From: Rhyacophila brunnea
Lineage: Eukaryota; Arthropoda; Insecta; Trichoptera; Rhyacophilidae
NCBI GenBank assembly: GCA_022495005.1
Contig: JAGYXB010001354.1
Location: 62,001-126,000, forward strand
DNA length: 64,000 nucleotides
Direction of reading: 5' to 3'
In this document: piece by piece, positions 46,531-57,899 of the stretch
How positions within the stretch are numbered: the stretch's first letter is position 1
How the letters are laid out: every line of letters begins with the position of its first letter
The notes under the pieces: model-generated
Database searches by the model: none
Seen by the model: only the letters and a program-made list of their open reading frames with translations
Told to the model about the DNA's origin: nothing
Made by a program: the position numbers and the translations under genes

Positions 46531-47475
46531 TAAACCATTTCTTTTATTCAATGAATAATCCACAAGATTTTGAGAATGTAATATTCCATTTTTTTCATTT
46601 TACATTATTGATAGCATGGATACATGCTTTTGTATTGACCTCCCGGGCGGATTCGTTATGGAAAATCGATCGAACAAAAACGATGCATAAGTGCGAGTGT
46701 ATTCGGCACCCTTATAATATCTGCGACACGCGCTAGAGTAAGACAAAAGGTTAACATATGTGTAGAAGATTTTGCTGTCGGCGTAGCCGCCAAATCTTGG
46801 TTTTTTGCTTAACTAAGCGCGTGTTGCTAAAATTGATATTTTTTGTGTTAAACATAAAGTCGGTGGTAAATATTTTTAAATATTGGTAAATACACCGACG
46901 GTGGTCGCGCGGCTTGAGCGTTGGACTATCACGCCGTGGGTCTCAGTTTCGAATCCTGGGTCTGGCAAGTACACATATTGTTTTTCAATTTGTGTGTGAG
47001 TCAGGGTATGGACCTAATAGGTTGAGCAAGTGGCTGACATCCATTTCTCGTAAAAAACAAAATCTGCTCTACTCTGTGGAGGCCCATATGATCCTATTAG
47101 GATCGGACATGGTCGGAAAAATATTTTTAGTTATCTAGAGTCTAAGCACATGCGTAATGAAAAATAAAGTCACAAAAGTAGCGCAACCGCGAAAAACTCC
47201 AGTCGGCCGCGCACGGCGCTTCGAGAATGACGTGTAAATCCACGCCTCGCAATGTATGTTATTTTCTTTCGAATTTGGACAACCAGCGTTCTGAGAATCA
47301 GTAATCAAAGCATGTTCCATGTTTAATAATTTTAGCCGTCAGGGTTTAATTTTTCGAATGGGTATATCTGAGGTGTTTTCAAGTTATTTATGTTCAATAT
47401 AATATGGAATGGTTACATTCTCAAAATCTTTTGAATTATTCATTGAATAAAAGAAAATGGTTTATTAAAAATTGT
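46531..47475. repeat. ~60-bp inverted repeat enclosing a SINE
   Basis: AACCATTTCTTTTATTCAAT at 46531 is mirrored at about 47438-47475, along with the inner CAAGATTTTGAGAATGTAA / TTACATTCTCAAAATC parts. The SINE at 46893-47122 lies between. A related single copy occurs at 45080-45150. Probably a TIR element with a SINE insertion. Confidence 0.6.
46893..47122 (+). repeat. tRNA-derived SINE (family A)
   Basis: Head GGTGGTCGCGCGGCTTGAGC and TTTCGAATCCTGGGTCTGGC, body GACCTAATAGGTTGAGCAAG, end GATCGGACATGGTCGG. Collinear with the other two full copies. Confidence 0.8.
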
Positions 47476-48285
47476 TAGCAAATTCAAGAAGACGTTATAA
47501 CTAAAATATTTAGGGAGAGCCGGGCGTCGGTTAGTAATTAAGGTAATTAGTATTCCTTGATTTAATACACAAAAACCGATAGTCAATAATAACGTAATTT
47601 GATAAGCATTTCATGTATGACCTACTTGTTTAAATTGTCGTAAGTATATAATATATAGGAGGCTCATAGCATAATAATTGGTTAATACACAGATTGGCGC
47701 GACACCAATGGTTATAAGGGCTCAAATCCCGTCGAGGGGTGAAAACATTATGTTATGAATGTTTAAAATTAACTTCGCCACCCGACACCAGACAAACTCT
47801 TCACAATCTCTTCTCCCTTGCCCTGGACGCCAGTTGGACACATCAAAAGTCTCGAGGTCCTATTCTACTCAATTCAGCCATCGGAGTAGTGGTTAGAATT
47901 TTCTATTTACATGTAAATTGTACGTATTACATTTCACCGTAGCACAGTTCGCCGTGAGCTTTCTAATCGGAAAGAAATGCCCGTATATTATACGATCATT
48001 GATTTCGGAAGTCTTTATTACGTATTTTGCAAGTGTTTTAGGTACAAGTCAGTTTGCAGGAAGCTAGGCGGGAACCGCGCCAATTTTCAAGGCCGATATT
48101 GGCAAAATCCACGAATTCAAGAATGAAAACCTAACCTAACCTAACAAATAAACCAGAATATCGGTTATTTTCAAAATTTGTTTGCCGCTGGCTTCCTGTA
48201 AACATACAAGAACCGTGTTTTATTTAGACATGAATTTTATCTCTAGTAATATACGACCCAAAGAGGCTGGGCGGTCTTTAATATC

Positions 48286-48832
48286 ATAATCATCATCAGC
48301 CTGAATCTATCTACTGCTGTATGAAGGCCTCTCCAAGCTGATTCCTCTTCTCTCAGTCCTGTGCGTTGCCACGTACTGCCGCAGAACTTTATTGTATCAT
48401 CGATCTCTAGATTTACCTTGCGGACGTTTTGTACCTCTTTGATACCACTGGATGACTAAATTTGTCCAGCGATTGTCCTTTCTTCGAGCTATGTGTCCAG
48501 CCCATTTCCATTTGAGGTTTTTAGCAAACTCTATTACATCGCAAACCCTTGTCTGCTTCCTTATCCACTCATTCCTCTATTTGTCCTTTCGCGTACCACG
48601 TTCTGCTACTCTAAGTTTCTGTATCTCTCTTTTACTTAGGGTCCATGTTTCACACGCATATATGATTACGGGAAGCACACGCTAGCCGAACACTTTGCGC
48701 TGTAGGCACAGTGGGGTAGGTCACTTTTAAAGACATTATTCACGCGGCCAAAAACACTCCAGCCTAACTTTACTCTGCGAACAATTTCATCAAATATACA
48801 TCCATCTATAGACACTACTTGTTGTCCCATAG
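48286..48832 (-). mobile_element. RTE-like LINE 3' end (degraded)
   Basis: On the minus strand it carries the C-terminal region of an endonuclease-reverse transcriptase (CETWTLSK-like, KWKWAGHIARR-like and a DRE-W-QL-EA tail by comparison with the + copy at 61790-62455) and ends in CATCATCAGCCTG-type tail sequence. Stops interrupt it. Confidence 0.7.
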
Positions 48833-49042
48833 TTTTTAATATACGACCATATTATATTTTTCCGATACAACATTTCACGGTGAAGTGTGATTCGGAAAAC
48901 TGCATACGTACAAATTTCCGGACACGGAAAATAATTACATTGAAATCATTAAGCACAATATTTTGTGACTTCCTCTTTTCATGTGGTACTTATACAATAT
49001 TATATTCTTAATATTAATATATATTATATTTCAGATTTGACC

Positions 49043-52000
49043 ATGAAGTTCTTGCTTTTTGTAACGTTTGGTCTCCTGGCGGCTGCATCAGCGATTCCTG
49101 CCTTATCTGACATCGAAAGCGTTGTTGGCAAGTATATTTTGCGTTTTCATTGTACCTACTTTTTGACATTTTAAAAGATGGTGACCGAGATAGGTGTGCT
49201 TACATACTGCAGTCTGCAATTTAGAAGAGATCTTTACTTAGCTACGTATTTTTTTTTACTTATACGAGATATAAATGAGAACTCTGCCATTCTGGGCAGT
49301 GTTCACCTGTGTGTCCCTGATAACTATCTTAGAAATAGGGAGCATCAGTTGTTTGTATTCCCAAGGTGCAGAACCAACCAGTCACCGGTAATGCCAATTG
49401 GGAGGGCGATAACTATGTTCAACCAAATTGCTTCGGGTGATATATTCCACTTGCGTGAGGTGTGTTTAGGTGGGCGCTATTTTATAAATTCTTAAAATAG
49501 GGTCTTAGCAAACTCGGTGAACTTCTTTTAACTTACTATAATATGTATAATTGTATTTTCACTGCTTTTGTACGTTTATATTATGTTATCTTTTTATAGT
49601 TTTTATTTTTATCCATATTATTACTTTTCTTTTTCTTTCTTCTTTATAATAATGTGTCATGTCATGTTGTGAACTCTTAAACTTAAAAGTTGTAATGTCC
49701 ACAATATGTAAAAAAAAAAAAAAAATTGGAATAAATTTAAATATTTTTTTAAAACGATTTTAGGTTCTCGAGATTCGGATCGAGGGTTCCGGTTTATATT
49801 ATATAAGTAAGGGATTTCGGTTCCATTTCCAGCTATGCTAATATAAAATAATCAATAATTTTATTCTTTAAATTTCAGAACTCCTGAAGAATGGATCTTT
49901 TGAGAGAGCTTACGAAAAGGAGCTCAGAGAGTTGTTGGAGAAATTGAGAGTCATCATGGAAGTTGGATATGAGCCATTAAACATTCCTATTCTTGCGCCA
50001 TACCGCAATGAACGTTGGGAAATTAATGTTGATGCTCCACCAACTATCAGGTATGATGATAGTTATGTTGTGCGATTTTTGTGTGCAATACGAATGCGTC
50101 GAAGCGCATGCGTATTGGCTTGCCTCAAATCAGTTATATGGCGCCATTTTTAGTGATACAAACGCAAAACTTCATTAGTCGTCTTGCAGGCTTCTTAACG
50201 GTGTCCGACAAGGCGAGACAATCTCACCCAAATTATTCGACGCTATACTGGAAGATCTATTCAGGCGACTTGACTGGGAGAACATCGCCATTAACGGCAG
50301 ATACCTCAGTCACCTGCACTTTGCAATGGACCCAGAAGATCTTCAGAACATCGAATGAAAATAGCTCTAAAGATAAAATTAATGATAACCTGCTTTGCTG
50401 AATCAAAAGCGATGGTACGAAATGAAGCTGACTGCACCGGAGCGCCGTTCCGGTTCATCAATGGTTTTGTTGACTCGCCAAACCTACTCGAAAGGGTGGG
50501 TTTCCATTGCCCATCAAGATTTATGCGAAACCAAATTTTGTACCATGTCAGTCGTAGCGATTCTAATTATGCACAAAACTCTTTTATTCGGCGCTCTTGT
50601 TTAAGTTACAATATTTATTTCTTCGCCGTTGATCCTTTTAATAATTCACCTGTTTCATTTAAACGCGCTATCTCCAAAATTTTGTATAAATAGATATACA
50701 TAGTATATACGCATATATTATTTAAAAAATGTTACTTTTTTGTGTATAATTAATTATTCATTATTCTTCCTCATTTTCTCACGTAATTTTTTTATCTAAG
50801 TAATTTCTTTATATTTTTTTTACAACGTTTTTCTTAGCTCGTATTCTTATTTGTCCGGTGGTTGTTTGTCCGGTACAAATCTTGCAATCGATTTTTAACT
50901 AACTTCCCGACTAGCTAGACATTTGAAACTTTTAGAATGTAACAGAACACGATGCCAATGCATTTTTATAATACTTTTAGCCATCTTTAAGTAGAGTTGA
51001 ATTCATTTTCAGTTAATTCTGTTTTGTATGAAAAATTATTTCAGAAGAAATCCGTAAAAAGTAAAACTATTGTTGGTTGCTAAGTGGGTCCTAGCAACTA
51101 AATTATTCTTATTAATATATACGTGCGTTACTATGGAAATCAATATGACATTTCAGTATTATTTATATCAAGTACAAATTTTTTTGATCGTTTAAGCTAG
51201 TCAAGTCAAGTTTATATGAGTCAACAGAAAATTTCTTCTTGTCAAAATCTTAATTATTTATGTCATTCTTACTTAGGCTTATTCTTGTTAGGCTTAACTA
51301 TATTATAATTTATACATGGAAACTTTGCTGGTTGCAATAACTTTTCATTATTATATTGTTATTTTTGTAATCAATATGTAACTGTTGGTTTCATTAGATA
51401 ATAAATAAGATTTTAAAAATATATACATCATCGCAAACTATTAATTTATTTTCCAGTGTCAGTTTGAACTTCACAGACTTGCTGGTTGAAGGACTAAACC
51501 TCTTCATTGTGAATAAAATCAATTTGAATCTTTTACCGATCAGATTGGAATTCGACACGACTATGCCGGATATGCATATTTCAGGACGTAAGGAAAATCG
51601 TTTTATTATTTCTAATTTATTAAGAAAATTTCCCCAGGCCAATTCTAACATACCACTGAACATCCAAAGAGAGCTAATTGTGATAATTATATCACATTTA
51701 TCACTTAACGTATTCAGACGGTTAATTATGTAAATAAGTTAACCATAACAGTCAAAAAGTACCATCTTTTAACAGCCCTCTCTTAACTACGCTAACTTGT
51801 AGAGCGAGACAGAGTACGTCAATTTTACATATTGCAAATTGAGATGCAAGATTCGACTGTTTTGAAATATGATTACATCATGGCCGCCATCTTAATTTAG
51901 TGGCTAGGAGCATCTAGTAGTAATATAATATTTATTTTACTGCAATTTTGTGTTGCAATCCCAATGGCATGACTAATAAAATTGTAGGTTATGTTGATAT

Positions 52001-55000
52001 GTCTGATGTGTTTGGGCGTATCCGCTTGGGTTCGGCCGTAACTGCCAGCACAAACATACCTGAATTTGACCGACATGTCAACCAACCTAAATTTTCACCG
52101 TAATACGAAGGCCGCCGTCTTAATTGAGTGGCTAGTAGCAGCTAGTAGTAATATAATATGTGTTTTACTGCAATTACATTTTGTGCTACAATCGCAATGT
52201 CATGACTAATAAAATTCTAGGTTATTTTGATATATTTGACGTGACAATACAAAATTCTTGTGTTCGGTCTTTTCCGCTTGGATTCGGCCGTAACTGCCAG
52301 CACGAACATATCCTAATTTGACCGACGTGTCTACCAACCTAAACTTTTGCCGTATTACGAATTTTCGAATATTTGAGAATATAGCCGTTGATAACAGCAA
52401 ACAATCATAAAATACTGTAAGTCCGAAAGACTGCGATGGGCGGGACATGTGGAGAGAATGCCTGAAGTTAGAGCGCCAAGGATCATGACGAAGTGGCTAC
52501 CCCAACGGAAGAGACCCAGAGGCCGTCCAAGAAGGAGATGGGCTGACGCCGTAGAAGTGGACTGGCTTCATCTAGGAAGACCCGGTAACTGGAGAAATGT
52601 GGTGAGAGACCGGACTGAGTGGAAAGCGGTTGTGGAGGAGGCCAAATCCCACCCCGGGATTTAGCGCTGTGGAAGAAGAAGAAAGCCGTTGATAACTGTT
52701 TAGTGTATGGAATGCCTTCCGTGTTAATTGGAACCAATGAAAATAACGGAAATGTGCTAAAGTGATAACGGTTAAGAATAGACCCGATGGCATGGAAAAC
52801 GACCTATTGCTTGATTTAAACTATGATTATATATATATGGTAACAGCGCCTTTTCTTTTTTCAGCCCATTATGAACTCAATGGAACCCTAATGGACAGTT
52901 TTAAGGTTTTCGGAAATGGCTCATTTGAGTGAGTACCCACTTACTTATATACTATTTCCATGTTTGTACTTTCTGTCACCATTCTCGATTGATGACAGTG
53001 TGACATTGCCAAAGGCTTCCTTTAAAATGATTCCTTTAATATTCTGACGCGGCAAGTTCAAAAGACAAGACGGCGCGGACGATACTAACGGAGACTAACA
53101 ATAACCACTTGTGAATGTCACAGATCGTAAATGAGCACCTGTAGTTATAGCTGCAGGCAGTGGCGAAGGGTGAAGGCAGGCTGTTAAGATCCGTCATAAA
53201 TGGTGCACACTAAACTTTGTCAGTCATATGTCTTTGTTTTCGTTGAAATAAGACTACAATTTACAGATGGTGTTGGTTAGTTTTTAAAATTTAATTAAAC
53301 CCTGTGAAACCAAGCCATAGTAAATAGTCTTCAAAAAATACTCGTCTATCAATAAAATATCTAAAATATACATAACTTTGATTATTTTATAGATAATTTT
53401 TTTTTATCTATTATAGTTTAGTTTAAACAGAGCTCACTGAATTAAAAAAAAATGAATCAACAATATGTGTAATATGTATTCTTAATCCAACGAAAACAAA
53501 TAAGTATGAATAATTAAAAAGTGTGCACAATTTTGTCGTATCGCCCAAAATATACCAAAACTTTTATGGTTTGGTTTAGGCAGGGTTTAATTGATTTTTA
53601 AAAATTAACAAATACCTTCTGTAAATTGTAGTCTTAGTTCAATAAAAACAAATACGTATGACTAACAAAGGGGAATGTGCACTATTTATGGCGGATCTTA
53701 GCTATATTATTATGGATATTTTTTCACAATGGATCCCCATATCATGTTCTGACTGCAGGCCTGGTTTATGATAATTTTACCATGTCATTATTTCAGTGTT
53801 CGAGCGACTAATATCGGAATCAAAGGAAATGCAACAATAATCATCAAAAATGGATTTCTCTTCATGAGAAACTTCTTGGTTGACTTGAGTATGGAAAAGA
53901 TTAAGGTAAATAATTTGACATATTATTATATCTGTTAGCTTAGACTCACCATATTATGTCCTGGTTTGATGATAAGGTCCAGGCGTCCCAGCCACTTAAT
54001 CGTTTTGCAACGATTATTTGAAAAAAAGAAATTGGGCCCCTCAGATGATGGTTACTTAAGCCCTGCCTAAAATTATCAAACATGGAACATGCTTTGCCTA
54101 TTGATTCTCTGAATGTTGGTTGTTCAAATTCGTAAGAAAATTTATTTGTCAAAGTAACCGAATCCAAAGGATTCAAACAATTCACTTTTCTGAAAATTAT
54201 GTAATTACAATAATAAAACTAAAGAAGTAATAATAACATACGAACAATACGTCGCACAGAATGTAGGCTACTGAACGTAAAAGGAAAATAATCGGCGCGC
54301 GTAAGTAATCGGACCGCGGGCGGGCTGCGTATAGTTATTCTACGTCTATTAGTTAGTAATTAAGGAATTAATTGATAGCTAACTTAATTTAATATACTAA
54401 AACCGATAGCCAACCTTAAAATCCAATTCGATAAGCATTTCGTGTAACATAGCACTTTTTGACAGTTTAGACCACAGCTTCTCAAACTTATTTCGACCAC
54501 CGCCCACTTTGAGATTTTTAAAAAATCTAGTGCCCCCCATATTTTTTAACTTACCTTTTAACGTTACCATCTTAGAAACAGTTACTATTGCAAATATCAT
54601 TTTAAACATGCATTATTATATGGATAGGATAGATAGGGTGTGACCCATATCCTATTTCTGAAACCAAAGAATGTTTCAATGAGAGGATATAAAACTCATA
54701 CTATGTAATCATATTTATAAGTATTTTTATTAACATGAAAAGAAGGTTTTGAATTTAAAACTTATCTAATGTGAAGGATGAATCTGATGCATTTCGATGA
54801 GTTTGCTAATATCTATCTATATACTTAATATATATTATAGACTATCAGTTTGTTAAATCGCATCTCAAGCGGTGTCGTGTCTAGATTCCGTCGGATTTTT
54901 ATAGATAGAATTTGTCTGCCGTCGCCCCTCTAGATTTCCTTAACGCCCTCTAATTTTCTTTGAGCCTTCTAGTGCCCCCCTGAAAGCCTACAGCGCCCAC

Positions 55001-55732
55001 AAGGGGGCGTTATCGCCCACTTTGAGAATGACTGGCTTAGACGTTTATCTTATTGTAACAATTAACCGCCTAGATACATAAATATGATAGACTACCGTCG
55101 ATAACCGCCTTGTGTATAGAATAGACCCACTGACCGAAAAAAAAATCAGCAATACTCGATGCGAATAGACAGGTTATTTCCAATGAGGTTTTTTTTCTCA
55201 GCTGACACATTTTATCTTCTTTTAAATTAGCACCAAGCTACTGTCCAACAAGAAGATTTAGGCAAAAGCCGGAAGGCGCTGTCGTTGACTAAATAGGAGG
55301 GGAGACTAAATGGGAGAAGCTTGTTACTTCACAGTTTTAACACGTAGCCAAGAAGAACTTGTTGAACAGTAGTTAGCGTGAAGAAACCTCGATAGTAAAC
55401 GCAGGATATATTAAAACTAAAAAACATTTGTCTTCAGGTTGACTAGCAAAGAAGTTTGCCAACACTGATGCAGATAAGGCATTAATTACAATATTACTTA
55501 TACGTTTTTATTTTATTTTCAGTGTGACGTCCAGGGTTTGCTCGGTGGAGGAAGTATCAGTGACATCATGAATCAGATGATGGAAGACCTCATCCCAAAC
55601 GCATTGGTGACCCAAAGGCAGCTAATCTCTGACCTGATCGGTTCAAATATCATGGAATATGCCAACCCCTATCTCACGAAACTCACACTACAAGACGTAA
55701 TTGACATGATCGGGGGAAACAAATCACTGTAA
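49043..55732 (+). CDS. Secreted JHBP/takeout/group-7-allergen-like lipid-binding protein
   Basis: Six coding exons: 49043-49127, 49879-50050, 51457-51587, 52865-52928, 53797-53905 and 55523-55732. Phases agree throughout and give 256 residues. Residues 1-17 are a clear signal peptide (MKFLLFVTFGLLAAASA), so it is secreted. The rest alternates amphipathic strands with a C-terminal helical part, including NFTDLLVEGLNLFIV, IGIKGNATIIIKNG, CDVQGLLGGGSISDIMN and a final LTLQDVIDMIGG. This is the pattern of insect TULIP-fold hemolymph juvenile-hormone-binding, takeout or Der p 7-like proteins, which bind small hydrophobic ligands. The paired N-terminal cysteines of typical takeout/JHBP proteins are absent; the mature protein has one cysteine (in CDVQ), so the group-7 branch is possible. 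Intron 1 uses a GC donor (G|GCAAGTA). An acceptor-like TTTCAG just before the start suggests a 5' non-coding exon. An AATAAA signal lies at 55943-55948. Introns contain LINEs and hAT remnants. Confidence 0.85.
49190..49735 (+). mobile_element. Jockey-like LINE 3' fragment in intron 1
   Basis: Coding end LTYCSLQFRRDLYLATYF, CVPDNYLRNREHQLFV, PIGRAITMFNQIASG and a stop at about 49493, then the family 3' tail and a run of 15 A. Inserted in the same sense as the host gene. Confidence 0.85.
50820..51215 (+). repeat. Dispersed repeat, inverted partner of 10410-10850
   Basis: Includes TTGTCCGGTACAAATCTTGC, CTTCCCGACTAGCTAGAC and GTTTAAGCTAGTCAAGTCAA, each the reverse of a segment in 10410-10850. 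Located in intron 2 of the JHBP-like gene. No protein. Confidence 0.7.
52415..52680 (+). mobile_element. Non-LTR retrotransposon 3' end
   Basis: The frame encodes RLRWAGHVERMPE across a short shift, then GRPRRRWADAVEVDW, DRTEWKAVVEEAKSHPG and a stop at about 52664, followed by a GAAGAAGAAGAAA tail. These are the standard C-terminal motifs of RTE/I-type LINE reverse transcriptases. It lies in intron 3 of the JHBP-like gene and looks young: about 70 codons are uninterrupted. Confidence 0.85.
53158..53700. mobile_element. CAGTGGCGAAGGG-family element lacking its right tip
   Basis: Left end CAGTGGCGAAGGGTGAAGG, usual interior hairpin (ATCAATAAAATATCTAAAA) and right arm up to ACTATTTATGGCGGATCTTA. 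The final ~28 bp of the TIR are missing. GCTGCAGG before the element and ACTGCAGG at 53752 may be remains of the duplication. In intron 4 of the JHBP-like gene. Confidence 0.75.
54473..55034. mobile_element. hAT-type element in intron 5
   Basis: Starts CACAGCTTCTCAAACTT and ends CCCACTTTGAGAATGACTG. Flanks GTTTAGAC (54465-54472) and GCTTAGAC (55035-55042) match at 7 of 8. No transposase left. The flanking DNA resembles that beside a similar one-sided hAT terminus at 45471. Confidence 0.72.
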
Positions 55733-56069
55733 AGACACCATGGGCTTACAACATTAATTTGGGATCCTTTACTGGGTTCTCTTGGGTTTAATGACTATAA
55801 ACTTAGTGCGATGACTGTCGTATTTTAAAACAATAACAACATACCAACCAGTAAACTACCTCCATGTTTAATTTCAAATTATAATTAAACAAATGTTGTT
55901 TGATATTATTAGTGCTGAAAACACCAGAATTAAAAGATAATAAATAAACAATAACTGTATCAACTATTTTATTTATTGCATGGTGTTTTGCCTTTCAGCA
56001 ACAATCTGTATTATTCTTTATGGTCGCGCTTTTAGTAGTGGACTGTGATTTGAAGATGCTGGTTGGTGG

Positions 56070-56500
56070 ATTAATCTAGGAGGGTTACACAAGATGCCAG
56101 ACACTGGCCTTGTATATTGAGAGGGCTGGCGCGCACTGGTAAACGGACCGTTCGGAATGTCACTCTCAGGGTTTCACTTTTGTTTTGGGATGAATGATGA
56201 TGACAAGTTCAGGATGTATTATAGACGCGACGTTCGCTCGAACCGTATCAGATTTAGCGCAACGAAGATCAAACAGATGCATTTTGTATGAATCATTATG
56301 TAGTTAATGCAGCCTCGTTCGTATGGTATCAGATAGAGCACGATAGCTTTAAGAAGCCTACGCGCGTTGCCTGTCTTGGAGTAACTAAACTTAACTTTCA
56401 TCACGGTCGATCATGACCCGTGACTGGTAGTCTTGTGACAATAATTGGGGATTTGTTGGTAGAAAGAAAGGATGAATGCGATAATTGGCCCAAACACATT
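56070..56500. repeat. Second copy of the 43438-44215 repeat
   Basis: Collinear with that repeat but without its internal hAT insertion, confirming the insertion site there. No coding potential seen. Confidence 0.65.
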
Positions 56501-57363
56501 ATATTTTTTGTGTGAATGAAGTTATATTTTAAAACTTATAGCTCTCTACAGTGAACAAAGCGTGCTGAAAAAATAGTTAAAGGTTTTCCATCCATCGAAG
56601 CAACCATCAAATCTCGACTTCTTCATCCGCCATACCTGAAACCCACAGTGGTGACTCCGACGTTCCACGGTTACGGTTCTACCGGTAAGTTCAGCAAGGT
56701 GCAAAGGGGGTGCGAGACCATATCACACAAATATATGCATAGTGAACATTCAATAATATCATATTTTATTCAGGGCACGCTAAGCAAATCTATTAGGAGT
56801 GTGAAATACCAGGGCGACAGGATTCAAGGGGTGGCAATGGTCTGGAAAAAAAACATTTCTAATAATATTATCTATTAAAGTTATCATTAATTGAAAGTAG
56901 CTACCTACCTACCTCTTTTTGTCAAGATTTTCAACCCTGAAAATTGGTTGAACTGAAGCTGGTTGCTTCGTCTACTTCAAGATTTTGTCGTCAATATTAT
57001 TTTCATACTCCTTTACCAAGTTGGGTACCCTGGGCTATAAACCCATGGTAAATCCGGACATTAATGTAAAGCAACGATGTTCAACTATTCGGCATATATC
57101 AGGCAAGCACATAAGGGTTAGGGGTAGCAATACCGAATAAATATTTCAATACCTACCGGTATTTTCGGTATTTCATATTGAATACCGGTATTCGGTATTC
57201 GTCAAAACATATAGAACAAACTATCAATAAATATAGCCATAAAAATCTATTTAGAATTATAGCAACCTAAAATACCTACCTACATTTATTACATTCACCT
57301 TTATAAATATTTATAGATCATAATATTTTAGAACTGCTAGAATTTTTACAAATAATATAAGTC

Positions 57364-57884
57364 CAGTGGGTCTATTCTATACTTATCGACCGCTAAAGTG
57401 ATAAAGTGATAATATTTATCACTTTAGCGGTCGATAATGAATACGTGTATTAATTAAGGCGCTAAGTACCAAAATAATAAAAACTGACTTTATAGAAAAA
57501 TGTTCTACATACCAATGCCAATAACTTCAACTGTAGTCTAAGTGCCTCAAGCAAGTCAAAAAAATACAGCAAAATAATTACACCTGTCGACGTTGTAAGT
57601 CCGTTGGCGTGTTTTATTTATAATGGTGTAAGTAGCACTGCAGTGGTCAACGGCATTCAATATAAAATAGCTGACGATGGTGTGTTAACTCTTGCGAGTT
57701 CTTAATACCTAAAATTATAGAAGCTGCCGTGACTGTTTCACACTGTAAAACTACATTTTTCAAAAGGTCTGCTTCATGAAATTTTACTGCAATGACTCAG
57801 TATTTTGTAACTACAGGCAATACTACTTTTTAGTACTTAGAGCCTTATTTAATACACGTATTCATGTATAAAATAGACCCACAG
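57364..57884. mobile_element. GTGGGTCTATTC-family element
   Basis: Left end CAGTGGGTCTATTCTATAC, right end TATAAAATAGACCCACAG. A short hairpin (GACCGCTAAAGTGATAAA, mirrored) lies just inside the left end. Non-coding. The flanking 8 bases do not match convincingly. Confidence 0.6.
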
Positions 57885-57899
57885 GTACAGGAAAATCTC

